47,996 nt of DNA from Clostridia bacterium (GTDB lineage Bacteria; Bacillota; Clostridia; Christensenellales; Borkfalkiaceae), in assembly GCA_017615975.1 (NCBI GenBank), contig JAFZYZ010000085.1, forward strand, positions 1-47,996, read 5' to 3'. Shown piece by piece: positions 1 through 8,448 of this stretch (position 1 is the first letter of the stretch; each line of letters begins with the position of its first letter). Under the pieces are notes generated by a model, which was not told the origin of the DNA, made no database searches, and worked only from the letters and a program-made list of their open reading frames with translations. The translations under genes and the position numbers were made by a program.

Positions 1-50
1 AAGCACACGCCTAACTCTCCGACCAACCGTTTTTACATATCATACCGAAA

Positions 51-112
51 AAAAACGGGGGCGGAAAGTCGCCCGCTGAACCGCTTTTGCGACCTTTCCG
101 CTCCCCGTTTTT
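51..112 (-). terminator. Rho-independent terminator closing the left minus-strand genes
   Basis: The arms at 51-72 and 89-112 are reverse complements apart from two single-base bulges, giving a GC-rich stem of about 20 bp with a loop of about 16 nt. Read on the minus strand, the stem is followed by a run of eight T. On the plus strand there is also a T-run, so it may work in both directions. It lies just downstream of the left-end gene fragments. Confidence 0.8.
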
Positions 113-123
113 CCGTTTTCGTA

Positions 124-234
124 TTATTTAGCCCTTATCCCTTCAGGATCCATTTTCGCATATCTAAAACATAAAATCGTGAGTTGCTTCTTATCTTCGT
201 CTATCTCATATATCAAAACGTAATTATCTAATAT
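124..234 (-). pseudogene. RelE/ParE-toxin-like C-terminal remnant
   Basis: In the frame of the preceding fragment, after its TAA at 235-237, a further 36 codons stay open to a TAA at 124-126. They encode a string containing NYVLIYEIDEDKKQLTILCF and ending RYAKMDPEGIRAK. A hydrophobic-Tyr-x-Ile-Asp-(Asp/Glu)-x-Lys core followed by a beta strand resembles the C-terminal half of RelE/ParE toxins. There is no ATG before the last 11 codons and no ribosome-binding site, so this is probably debris rather than a working toxin. It could also be the read-through tail of the upstream fragment. Assignment is by pattern only. Confidence 0.35.
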
Positions 235-663
235 TTAATTCGCCTTTGGCATTTCCTTTATTATTTCGGGGCTTATTTTACCTTTTATCTCACCGTCGTC
301 TATACAAGTAAAATCGTCGAATAAAAGCAACTTGTTATTATCCTGCCCCATCCTCGCCACTATATCTTCGTCTAATATATCGCTCACTATATACTGCGAA
401 AGACCGCGGCTATACACTATTCTCTCCCCGCTCTTTTCCAGATACTTCATTAAATACGCAAGTCCTTCACTCATTGCGCGTATGTTCGGAATTTCCTTAA
501 AATCGTTACGGCCGAACCGTTTTTCAAACAACGTATGACTTTCCGTTATCTTCATATCTTTCGACTTAAAGTCGTATTCCCGTCTTTCTTCGTATAATCT
601 CTCGAATATCTCTTTACGGGATACTATCTTACCTTCTACGATACTACTATGCCATACTTTCGT
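235..663 (-). pseudogene. Fragment resembling a plasmid/phage replication initiator C-terminus
   Basis: An ATG at 553-555 opens a 106-codon frame ending at 235. The same frame continues upstream without a start codon to a stop at 709-711 inside the pgm gene, and the extra part (KVWHSSIVEGKIVSRKEIF and onward) reads like genuine protein. An ATG at 666-668 overlaps the pgm stop, but its frame closes after ten codons, so a one-base frameshift is possible. The segment KYLEKSGERIVYSRGL followed by LLLFDDF and a Gly/Asp turn recalls C-terminal parts of rolling-circle Rep proteins from small clostridial elements. No HUH motif or catalytic Tyr region is present, so it would be a truncated, non-functional Rep. 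Family assignment is tentative. Confidence 0.35.
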
Positions 664-664
664 A

Positions 665-2299
665 TCATATATTAAATATTGTTTGCGAACAATATTCTTT
701 AACTCTGTCTAATTTTAGTTCAGCATCTTGTTCTGATGTCCCTTTTACTTGGTAATAAATCTTTAATTTCGGTTCTGTACCGCTTGGTCTTACGATTACC
801 CTTATATCATCGTTTCTGAACCTTATAACATTACTCTTCGGCAACCCGTTTACCCCCACCGAAAAATCGGTAAACTCAACTTTCTCGCTGTCTATTTCGC
901 TTAACGGGTTGTTTCGAATATTATCGGTTATCTCTTTCATCGTTGCCATACCTTGCTGCCCTTCGTATTTTACAGAAATCAACTCGTTCTTATAATACCC
1001 GTACTTTTTATACAACTCTTTTAAGACACCAAGCAAAGTTCTGCCTTGCTTTTTGTAATACGCAACCGCTTCGACTATCATCATCGCCGCGGAAACAGCG
1101 TCTTTATCTCGCGCGTGTCTTCCTACAAGGTATCCATAACTCTCTTCAAAGCCCATTATGAAATTTTCAGTTCTGTCAAGTTCTTCGCCTATGTACTTAA
1201 ATCCCGTCAGAACTTCTTTTACTTCCGCACCGTATTCTTTCGCTATACCGAACGCCATATCTGTCGTTACTATCGTCTTTATTAACGTAGGTCTTGCACC
1301 CAACTCGCAGCGCTTTGTTTTTTGCGAAAGCATATAATCGGCAATTATACCCCCCGTTTCGTTCCCACTTAATAACTTATATCCGTTTTCACCGTCTTTT
1401 ACCGCTATACCTATCCTATCCGCATCGGGATCGGTCGCCATAACCAAATCCGCATTTTCTTTTTCAGCGCACGCGATTGCTAAACTCATAGCGGCTTTTT
1501 CTTCAGGATTAGGATACGGACAAGTAGTGAAATTACCGTCCGGCTCTTCCTGTTCCTTTACAACAACCACGTTAACCCCCATATATGCAAGCAATTTCCT
1601 GACGGGTTTATTCCCCGTGCCGTGCAACGGAGTGTACACTATCTTTATACCGCTGTCATTTACGCAATCGTTTAACCTATATTGTTGTATCGCTTTAAGA
1701 AAATCGTTTAAAATATCGTCGCCGAGTATATGTATTTTCTCTTTATCCGCTTTTGCTTCGGTAAAATAATCCGCTTTCTCAATTTCGGAAAGTATTTCCG
1801 CCGCCGCCTTATCCGTAATCTGACACCCGTGTTCGTTATATACTTTATATCCGTTATATTCTTTGGGATTATGGCTTGCGGTAATTACTATTCCAGCACC
1901 TGCGCCCAGTTTTCTTACCGTGTATGAAAGAACGGGCGTAGGCATAAGTTCAGAAAAAATATATACTTCTATGCCTTTCGCGGATAATATATCCGCAGCA
2001 CGAAAAGCGAATTCTTGCGATTTTATACGACTATCGTATGCAATGGCAACTTTTTTCACAGTTCCGCTTTTTAACATATATTCCGCAAGCCCCGTCGTTG
2101 CCCTGCCCACGGTATAAATATTCATACGGTTAGTTCCCGCACCGATCACCCCGCGAAGGCCACCCGTACCGAACGCAAGCGGCCTGTAAAACCTGTCCGC
2201 TATTTCCGCATCATCATCTTTTATAGCAACGAGTTCCTCTAATACTTCTTTATCTTTCGCGCTTTCAAGCCATTTGTTATATTCAGTCATAACCTTCAT
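665..2299 (-). CDS. Phosphohexomutase (phosphoglucomutase/phosphomannomutase)
   Basis: Converts hexose-1-phosphate and hexose-6-phosphate through a phosphoserine enzyme, linking glycogen, galactose or cell-wall precursors to glycolysis. All family signatures are present: the active-site serine loop TASHNPKEYNGYKVY, the metal loop DPDADR, the sugar loop GFEESYGYLVG and the C-terminal phosphate-binding RPSGTEPKLKIYY. The length of 544 aa fits the PgcA-type family. The start is chosen at ATG 2297-2299 because AAGGAG lies 9 nt upstream, while the TTG at 2306-2308 abuts that site. The start also overlaps (ATGA) the stop of a small broken ORF. It is separated from mgtC by 215 nt, so it may be its own unit. 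Glucose versus mannose specificity cannot be read from the sequence. Confidence 0.93.
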   Translation of the reverse strand: MKVMTEYNKWLESAKDKEVLEELVAIKDDDAEIADRFYRPLAFGTGGLRGVIGAGTNRMNIYTVGRATTGLAEYMLKSGTVKKVAIAYDSRIKSQEFAFRAADILSAKGIEVYIFSELMPTPVLSYTVRKLGAGAGIVITASHNPKEYNGYKVYNEHGCQITDKAAAEILSEIEKADYFTEAKADKEKIHILGDDILNDFLKAIQQYRLNDCVNDSGIKIVYTPLHGTGNKPVRKLLAYMGVNVVVVKEQEEPDGNFTTCPYPNPEEKAAMSLAIACAEKENADLVMATDPDADRIGIAVKDGENGYKLLSGNETGGIIADYMLSQKTKRCELGARPTLIKTIVTTDMAFGIAKEYGAEVKEVLTGFKYIGEELDRTENFIMGFEESYGYLVGRHARDKDAVSAAMMIVEAVAYYKKQGRTLLGVLKELYKKYGYYKNELISVKYEGQQGMATMKEITDNIRNNPLSEIDSEKVEFTDFSVGVNGLPKSNVIRFRNDDIRVIVRPSGTEPKLKIYYQVKGTSEQDAELKLDRVKEYCSQTIFNI

Positions 2300-2444
2300 A
2301 TTATGCAACTCCTTCTTTGTACGCCATACTTTTCAAAAATAACGCCTGCGTCGTCGCTTATATACGTCTGGATATCTTCGTAACTAAGTAAAAGTGCAGA
2401 AATAATTCATACCGTTTAAGTACGCTTTCAAAGTTTAACTTCAT
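2296..2444 (-). pseudogene. Frameshifted small ORF upstream of pgm
   Basis: An ATG at 2442-2444 opens MKLNFESVLKRYELF and continues to a stop at 2358. In another frame an open stretch runs on as SALLLSYEDIQTYISDDAG and then VIFEKYGVQRRSCII, ending in a TGA that overlaps the pgm ATG (ATGA). Both halves have protein-like composition and together would give a protein of about 50 aa with one frameshift near 2400. The family is not recognised. The ATGA junction suggests it was once translationally coupled to pgm. Otherwise this 215-nt spacer shows no terminator and no convincing promoter. Confidence 0.35.
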
Positions 2445-2514
2445 TAGTTAATTCTTTCTTTCGTATCGCAATACTCTCTACAGGGCTTTATCTTACATAA
2501 TTAGTTTTTATTTT

Positions 2515-3168
2515 TTAATCGTCGCACCTTTCTATGGAAATTATAAAGTCGTTGTTTTTCATAATCTCGGCTATCGTGTCGGACGCTATCTCATTATCCG
2601 TATAAATAGACACGTTGAACACCGTCTTTCCCCCTCGCACTACGCTTAATTTGTGAAAATGATTTACTCCGAATATCTCTTTTATCTTTTGATTTTCATC
2701 CGTAGTCTGTACAAACGATATTTTGATTACGTACGTGCGCTTTAAATTAAACAGTTTACAGTTGATATGTAAAACACATTGTACGCAAATCATTATTCCC
2801 GCACCGCCTACCGCTACGAAATACAATCCAGCGCCGCAAGCCATTCCTATCCCCGCAGTCGCCCAAACGCCTGCCGCCGTCGTTAAGCCGTGCACCGCAT
2901 TCTTTCTGTAAACTATTATGCCTGCGCCGATAAAACCGATACCGGAAACTATTTGGGCAGCCACCCTTGAAGCGTCCGCGGTAGTATCCGCAAATCCGTA
3001 CTTTGAAATCACCATAAGAAGGCACGCGCCGAAACACACGATAGTATGCGTTCTGACGCCCGCTTCTTTAGCACGGGTTTTCCTTTCTAATCCGATTAAA
3101 AACCCTAATACGACAGATAAAAGTATTGCTAAAAGATACTTGTACTCAATAAAAAATTTATCAAACAT
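2515..3168 (-). CDS. MgtC/SapB family membrane protein
   Basis: An integral membrane protein of about 217 aa. The N-terminal half has four to five hydrophobic segments and the MgtC/SapB signatures GFLIGLERK, the R-T-H stretch GVRTHTIVCFG, the SGIGFIGAGIIV loop and GLTTAAGVWATAGIGMACG. The C-terminal part is a soluble ACT-like domain. Members act in Mg2+ homeostasis or in modulation of the F-ATPase; here the role is unknown. The start is placed at ATG 3166-3168 with AGGA 8 nt upstream, rather than at the TTG two codons earlier. It is the last gene of the long operon, 24 nt after kdgK. Its place next to uronate catabolism may reflect ion or pH balance, which is inference. Confidence 0.9.
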   Translation of the reverse strand: MFDKFFIEYKYLLAILLSVVLGFLIGLERKTRAKEAGVRTHTIVCFGACLLMVISKYGFADTTADASRVAAQIVSGIGFIGAGIIVYRKNAVHGLTTAAGVWATAGIGMACGAGLYFVAVGGAGIMICVQCVLHINCKLFNLKRTYVIKISFVQTTDENQKIKEIFGVNHFHKLSVVRGGKTVFNVSIYTDNEIASDTIAEIMKNNDFIISIERCDD

Positions 3169-3192
3169 TGACAATTTCCTAATAGGATAATT

Positions 3193-4215
3193 TTATCTCT
3201 GCACTCTGCCACTCGCGTTGCCGTTTGCCAGGGTTTCCACTTCCTTTACGGATACCATATTGTAGTCCCCTTCTATACTGTGCTTTAAGCAACTCGCCGC
3301 CACAGCGAACTCTATCGCCTTTTGCGCGTCGTATCCGTTTATGAAAGAATAGATAAGTCCCGCGCCGAAACTGTCGCCGCCGCCTACTCTGTCAACTATA
3401 TGCATAGCGTATTTTTTAGAAAAATGCGCCTGTCCGTTCGTGTAAAGCATAGCGGACCAGTTATTGTCGTTTGCGGATAAACTTTCTCGCAACGTTATCG
3501 CCACGCCCTTAAAGTTAAATCTGTCCGTAAGTTTCTTTGCAACGCTTATATACCCGTTCCTGTCGAGTTTCCCCGTGTTTATATCCGTATTATTCGCTTC
3601 TATCCCGAATACGTCTTTCGCGTCTTCTTCGTTCGCTATACAGTAATCCACGTATTTACACATTTCACTCATTACCGCGTTCGCTTTTTCTTTACTCCAA
3701 AGTTTCTTGCGGAAATTAAGGTCGCAGGATACGGTTATTCCTTTCTCTTTCGCCGCCTTAACCGCTTTAAGCGTTATAGCCGCCATATTATCCGAAAGCG
3801 CGGGCGTTATTCCCGTTAGATGAAACCAAGTAGCACCCTTAAATATCCTGTTCCAGTTAAAATCCGAATTTTTAGCCGTAGCAATAGCGGAATTCGCCCT
3901 GTCGTATATAACCTTACTCGGTCTTTGGCTTGCACCCTTTTCGCAGTAGTATATGCCTACTCTGTCGCCACCCCTTACTATTAAAGACGTATCTACGCCG
4001 AACTTACGCAGAGAATTTACCGCCGCTTGCCCTATTTCGTGTTCGGGCAATTTACTTACGAACGCCGCGTCTATCCCGTAATTAGATAGCGACACCGCAA
4101 CGTTCGCTTCAGCGCCGCCGAAAGTCGCTTCGTACTTTTCACTCTGCACGAACCTTAAATAATTTTCAGGCGCAAGCCTTAACATCAATTCTCCGAAAGT
4201 TATTACTCTTGACAT
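3193..4215 (-). CDS. kdgK: 2-keto-3-deoxygluconate kinase, PfkB family
   Basis: Phosphorylates 2-keto-3-deoxy-D-gluconate (KDG) to KDPG with ATP in the cytoplasm. The 340-aa PfkB fold shows the N-terminal substrate glycines in FGGAEANVAVSLSNYG and the C-terminal anion hole and catalytic base in DRVGGGDSFGAGL. The ribokinase fold alone does not fix the substrate. It overlaps the KDPG aldolase gene by 13 nt and shares an operon with uxaC, uxaA and uxaB, which makes KDG kinase the obvious reading. GGAGAG lies 9 nt before the ATG. Confidence 0.9.
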   Translation of the reverse strand: MSRVITFGELMLRLAPENYLRFVQSEKYEATFGGAEANVAVSLSNYGIDAAFVSKLPEHEIGQAAVNSLRKFGVDTSLIVRGGDRVGIYYCEKGASQRPSKVIYDRANSAIATAKNSDFNWNRIFKGATWFHLTGITPALSDNMAAITLKAVKAAKEKGITVSCDLNFRKKLWSKEKANAVMSEMCKYVDYCIANEEDAKDVFGIEANNTDINTGKLDRNGYISVAKKLTDRFNFKGVAITLRESLSANDNNWSAMLYTNGQAHFSKKYAMHIVDRVGGGDSFGAGLIYSFINGYDAQKAIEFAVAASCLKHSIEGDYNMVSVKEVETLANGNASGRVQR

Positions 4216-4754
4216 TTTTCCAAACTCTCCTTTACAAACGAACTGCCACCTACCGCGTATATCTTATCCCACTCAAGATATTCGTCAATGTTCGTGCTAT
4301 CCACTCCGCCCGTAGGTATGAACTTAACTTGCGGAAAAGGTGCGGATAATGCTTTCATCGCCTTTAACCCGCCGAAAACGTTTGACGGGAAAAATTTTAC
4401 TACCGTAAGCCCAAGTTCTAACGCTTTCATTATCTCGGTCGGCGTTATTACACCTGGGTAATACGGCACGCCTTTTTTCTTGCAACATTTCGCCACTTCT
4501 TCAGAAAGTCCCGGGGAAACTATAAACTTTGCGCCAGCCTTTATCGCTTTTACCGCCTGCGCTTTGTTTATTACCGTTCCAGCGCCTATATTCATATCCG
4601 GAAATTCGCGTGCGGCAAGTTTTATCGCTTCTTCTGCGCAATCGGTCCTAAAACATATCTCCGCGCAGTTTATATTATTCTTTTTAAGCGCGTTTAAAAC
4701 TTTCGTTCTTTCTTCTACTTGCTTAAATACTACCACAGGTATTATTCTGTCCAT
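4203..4754 (-). CDS. eda: KDPG aldolase (2-keto-3-deoxy-6-phosphogluconate aldolase)
   Basis: Cleaves KDPG to pyruvate and glyceraldehyde-3-phosphate, the last step of the hexuronate route. It is a class I aldolase: the Schiff-base lysine is in VVKFFPSNVFGG, the general-base Glu is in CAEICFRT, and the phosphate-binding loop is in PTGGVD near residue 150. At 183 aa it is slightly shorter than the usual 200-210 aa, but the core is complete. The start is ATG 4752-4754, one base after the uxaC stop, with a GGGGTGG ribosome-binding site. A TTG 15 nt upstream inside uxaC is less likely. Its 3' end overlaps kdgK by 13 nt. Confidence 0.92.
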   Translation of the reverse strand: MDRIIPVVVFKQVEERTKVLNALKKNNINCAEICFRTDCAEEAIKLAAREFPDMNIGAGTVINKAQAVKAIKAGAKFIVSPGLSEEVAKCCKKKGVPYYPGVITPTEIMKALELGLTVVKFFPSNVFGGLKAMKALSAPFPQVKFIPTGGVDSTNIDEYLEWDKIYAVGGSSFVKESLEKCQE

Positions 4755-4755
4755 C

Positions 4756-6135
4756 TTATTCCACCCCAAAATAGTTTATTGCGTTATTATAACAAATATC
4801 TTTTACCACTTTGCCTACAAATTCCGTATCGTTCGTCATCTCGCCGTTTTCAATAAGTTCGCCAAGATACGAACACAGTATTCGCCTGAAATAATGGTGG
4901 CGGGGATAGGATAAAAAGGAACGACTATCGGTCAGCATTCCTACAAACGCGCCTATATGCCCCGTTGCCGTTAAATCTTCCAAATGCTTGTACATACCTG
5001 CTTTATTGTCTAAAAACCACCATGCCGGTCCGTACTGCAATTTGCCTTTCGCTTCGCCGCTTTGGAAACTACCGATCAGCGTCATTATTTCCGTATTCAT
5101 TTTGGGGTTAAGATTAAACACTATAGTCTTTGGCAAAGAATTTTCGCTGTTTAGCCTATCGAACAGTCTTGACATATACTTTATGCTGTTATCTTCCGCT
5201 ATGCTGTCGTACCCCGTGTCAAGCCCTAACTTTTTAAGCATTACCGAGTTGTTGTTGCGCATAGCCCCGACGTGAAGTTCCGTCGCTATATTATATTTGG
5301 CGTATAACTTGAAAAGAAAGTAAGTAAGATAGCCCTTAAACGTATTGCTTTCTTCTTCGGTTACGTTTTCGCCATTTCTTCGCTTAACAAACACTTTATT
5401 TGCGTCTGCCTTTTCGGTTACAGGGCAAACCGCCTGCAACGCGATATCCGCCGCCACGCAACCTGCTTTTATAAACTCTTTCAGCCGTTCTTCTATAGCG
5501 TTTTCAAGTTCATTAAGAGTTTTTATATCCCCTAATTTATCCACGAACTCGTTATACTTTTCCGCTTCTATATTCATTATCTTATCTGCGCGGAAAGCGG
5601 GTATTACCTTAAACTTATACCCCTTTTTCGCTATCTTCGTAAAAGTGGTTAAATCGTCGAATATCTCGTTAGTCGTAAATACGTATTTTACGTTCGACTG
5701 TTCTATAAGTTTCTGCGGAGTTGTATCGTTTATCTTGATATATTCGTTGCACCAGTCCCAAATCTGTTCCGCGTTTTCTTCGTTTATTTCAAGTTCACAG
5801 TTGAAAAATTCCTTTAATTCCACCTGAGACCAGTGATACAACGGATTGCCGAACGCCGTGGACAATACCTTGCAATAGGTCGTAAATTTTTCCTTATTAC
5901 TCTTATTGCCCGTAATATATTCTTCGTCTATTCCGTAGTTCCGCATTAACCGCCATTTATAATGGTCGCCCGAAAGCCATATCTCGAATATATCGTTAAA
6001 CGGCTTGTTTTCTAAAATCTGCTTTTCCGGCAAATGACAATGATAGTCTATTATGGGCATATCTTTGGCGTAGTTAAAATATAACTTTTCCGCCGTCTTG
6101 TTCTTTAACATAAAATTGTCTTTTATATAACTCAT
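4756..6135 (-). CDS. uxaC: Glucuronate/galacturonate isomerase
   Basis: Isomerises D-galacturonate to D-tagaturonate (and D-glucuronate to D-fructuronate) in the cytoplasm. The 459-aa length matches UxaC. Visible signatures are the metal-binding start of the amidohydrolase-type barrel in PIIDYHCHLPEKQI, the ELHVGAMRNNN strand and the conserved MLTDSRSFLSYPRHHYFRRI near the C-terminus. GGAG precedes the ATG. Because uxaB and uxaA are in the same operon and no uxuA or uxuB is present in the window, galacturonate is the likely substrate. Confidence 0.95.
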   Translation of the reverse strand: MSYIKDNFMLKNKTAEKLYFNYAKDMPIIDYHCHLPEKQILENKPFNDIFEIWLSGDHYKWRLMRNYGIDEEYITGNKSNKEKFTTYCKVLSTAFGNPLYHWSQVELKEFFNCELEINEENAEQIWDWCNEYIKINDTTPQKLIEQSNVKYVFTTNEIFDDLTTFTKIAKKGYKFKVIPAFRADKIMNIEAEKYNEFVDKLGDIKTLNELENAIEERLKEFIKAGCVAADIALQAVCPVTEKADANKVFVKRRNGENVTEEESNTFKGYLTYFLFKLYAKYNIATELHVGAMRNNNSVMLKKLGLDTGYDSIAEDNSIKYMSRLFDRLNSENSLPKTIVFNLNPKMNTEIMTLIGSFQSGEAKGKLQYGPAWWFLDNKAGMYKHLEDLTATGHIGAFVGMLTDSRSFLSYPRHHYFRRILCSYLGELIENGEMTNDTEFVGKVVKDICYNNAINYFGVE

Positions 6136-6145
6136 TTATCTACTC

Positions 6146-7045
6146 CTACTTAACAATTTCATCCTTATATCTTCGGAAATTCCCGAACACGCCTTGCACT
6201 TCGGTATAAAACACGAACGTGTCTTTATAGCCCTTTATTATGTTTATTAAATCCGCCATCTGGTAAAGATTAAGTACGGATACCACCGTATAATAATCTT
6301 CGCCAGAATACAACCCCTGTCCTTTGGTTATCGTCGCACTGTGCCTTAAATTTATAACTATATCTTCACGCACTCGTTCGGGATGCTTGGTTATTATCTC
6401 CACTTTAACCGCTTTGCGCGTGTCTTTAAGTATAAACGTCGTCGCTTTTTCGGATATAAACATCTGTATTATACCAAGCAGGATGCAGTTAAAATCGTCG
6501 TACACGAAATACGAAATGCCTATAAGCATAAGACAAATAACGGTTATTATTCTCTCTATATTAACTTGCGGAAATTTCTTCTGGAACATTACGGCTATTA
6601 TATCCACGCCGCCCGTCGAAGAACCTATACGCAGCATCAGCCCCGTCCTTATGCCAAGCATAATACCCGCAAATATCGCCGCTAAAAGCCGTTCGTCTTC
6701 AAGATACTGCGGAAAGGATATTTCGTCCAACAATATCAGAAAAAGCGACGAAAGCAGCGTGAAAAAAACGGAAAAAAACACGTATTTTTTATTCAGCCTT
6801 ATTATTGCGAAGATTATAAGCGGTAAATTCAGTAATAAGTTAAAATACCCTGCGTTAATACTCGGAAAAATTGAATAAAGCATAGTTACAACCGCTTCAA
6901 GCCCTAACGGCACAAAGTCGGCTGGATACACGAAAACGTGCAACGCGCACGCCGAGACGAAAGCGGCTATCACCGTTGCTATAACGTATTTTATAAACCT
7001 GATTTTATCTCTTTTGTTTATATCTATCGCGTTATTGTTATCCAT
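6146..7045 (-). CDS. YitT family membrane protein (copy 1)
   Basis: A 299-aa protein with five to six transmembrane segments (YitT/DUF161) followed by a cytosolic C-terminal DUF2179 domain. The family hallmark RIGSSTGGVDIIA lies between membrane segments near residue 140, and the C-terminus carries the VFGNFRRYKDEIVK tail. The biochemical role of YitT proteins is not established. The ATG overlaps the uxaA stop (TAATG), so it is translationally coupled to altronate dehydratase, with uxaC 10 nt downstream. That placement suggests a part in uronate transport or signalling, which is inference. It is one of three paralogues in the operon. Confidence 0.88.
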   Translation of the reverse strand: MDNNNAIDINKRDKIRFIKYVIATVIAAFVSACALHVFVYPADFVPLGLEAVVTMLYSIFPSINAGYFNLLLNLPLIIFAIIRLNKKYVFFSVFFTLLSSLFLILLDEISFPQYLEDERLLAAIFAGIMLGIRTGLMLRIGSSTGGVDIIAVMFQKKFPQVNIERIITVICLMLIGISYFVYDDFNCILLGIIQMFISEKATTFILKDTRKAVKVEIITKHPERVREDIVINLRHSATITKGQGLYSGEDYYTVVSVLNLYQMADLINIIKGYKDTFVFYTEVQGVFGNFRRYKDEIVK

Positions 7046-8448
7046 TAAAGCGTTATCCCCGTCTTGTAAAACGCAATTTCTCGTATATCTTCGCTTTTCG
7101 TTCTGTATTCGCCGTTTACGGTTTTAACAAGCAAGTCCAAAAGCCCCTGTTCGTCCATATTATAGGCGTTAAAATCTATCCAGTTATTCTTAAAATCCGA
7201 AATTCTGCCGTTCGACGCTATTTTCATCGTCGGTACGAAAGTAGAAAACGGCGTGCCCCTGCCAGTCGTAAACAAAACTATCTGACACCCGCTTGCCGCA
7301 AGCGCAGTCGCGGCGATAAGGTCGTTCCCCGGTGCGTTTAACGCGGATACCCCACGTTCTTTTAATATTTCGCCGTAATCTAAAACGTCAACGATTTTAG
7401 TACCGCCCGCCTTTTCCACGCAACCCAAAGACTTCTCTTCCAAAGTCGTTATTCCGCCCTTTTTATTGCCGGGGCTGGGGTTTTCGTACACGGGAAAGCC
7501 TTGCTTTATGTAATAATCTTTGAAATCTTCTATCATCTTTTTGTATTTTTCAAAGACTTCTTTATTCTTACACTTATTCATTAAAAGTTGTTCCGCGCCG
7601 AACATCTCGGGAACTTCCGTCAAGATTGCGCTACCGCCAAGCGAAACAACTCTATCCGTAATTTTACCTACAAGCGGGTTTGCCGTAAGCCCCGAATACC
7701 CGTCGCTACCGCCGCATTTTAAGCCTATACACAACTCGGAAAAATCTATTTCTTCGCGCCTATATTCACTCGCTTTTTCAGCAAACTCTTTTATTATATT
7801 TAATCCGTATTCTATCTCGTCCTTTACGTCCTGACAGTTAAAATATTCTATATTATCCCTGTTAAAAGGTTTTAAGTAGTCTTTTATCCCGTCAAGCCCG
7901 TTATTCTCGCAACCAAGCCCCACTATCAGCACGAAACTCGCGTTAGGATTAAGCGCAACGCCGCAAAGAAGTTTCTTTATATTTTCATTGTCAACCCCAA
8001 GTTGACTGCACCCGAACTGATGAGTTAAAGCGTATATCCCGTCTATACTGCCCTTGATATATTTCTGCGAAAGCGTTTCCAGCCTTTTACATACGTTGTT
8101 TACGCAACCGACGGTGGGAATTATATATATTTCGTTCCTTATGCCCGCCCTGCCGACTTTCCTTTTGTATCCCTTAAAAGTCGCTTTCGTTTTAGGCAAG
8201 TCCGCCGCGGAAAAATTATACGAATACTCTGACTTTTCGTCAAGGTGCGATTTTACGTTATGCGTATGCACCCACTCGCCCTTTTTTATATCCGCAGTCG
8301 CTTTCCCTATTATTTCGCCGTATTTGATTACATATTCGCCTTTCGTTATATCTTTTAAGGCAAACTTATGCCCCGCGGGAATATTATCTTTCCCCGCAAG
8401 GCTTATTCCGACGTTATCTTTTTCGTTTATTATTACTTTGTCTTTCAT
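7045..8448 (-). CDS. uxaA: Altronate dehydratase
   Basis: Dehydrates D-altronate to 2-keto-3-deoxygluconate. At 467 aa it carries an N-terminal SAF-like domain (residues about 1-90, with HKFALKDITKGEYVIKYG) and the UxaA catalytic part with the Cys- and Gly-rich motifs TVGCVNN, THQFGCSQLG, VGLGCENN and GLKCGGSDGYSG, expected to hold the metal site. It overlaps the uxaB stop by 4 nt (ATGA) and has no clear Shine-Dalgarno site of its own, which fits coupled translation. Galactarate dehydratase is a relative, but the neighbouring uxaB and uxaC favour altronate. Confidence 0.92.
   Translation of the reverse strand: MKDKVIINEKDNVGISLAGKDNIPAGHKFALKDITKGEYVIKYGEIIGKATADIKKGEWVHTHNVKSHLDEKSEYSYNFSAADLPKTKATFKGYKRKVGRAGIRNEIYIIPTVGCVNNVCKRLETLSQKYIKGSIDGIYALTHQFGCSQLGVDNENIKKLLCGVALNPNASFVLIVGLGCENNGLDGIKDYLKPFNRDNIEYFNCQDVKDEIEYGLNIIKEFAEKASEYRREEIDFSELCIGLKCGGSDGYSGLTANPLVGKITDRVVSLGGSAILTEVPEMFGAEQLLMNKCKNKEVFEKYKKMIEDFKDYYIKQGFPVYENPSPGNKKGGITTLEEKSLGCVEKAGGTKIVDVLDYGEILKERGVSALNAPGNDLIAATALAASGCQIVLFTTGRGTPFSTFVPTMKIASNGRISDFKNNWIDFNAYNMDEQGLLDLLVKTVNGEYRTKSEDIREIAFYKTGITL

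Noticed and set aside
2442-2560. A terminator after mgtC.
   Set aside because: Only a 4-bp GTAT/ATAC stem is seen, with no T-run following it.
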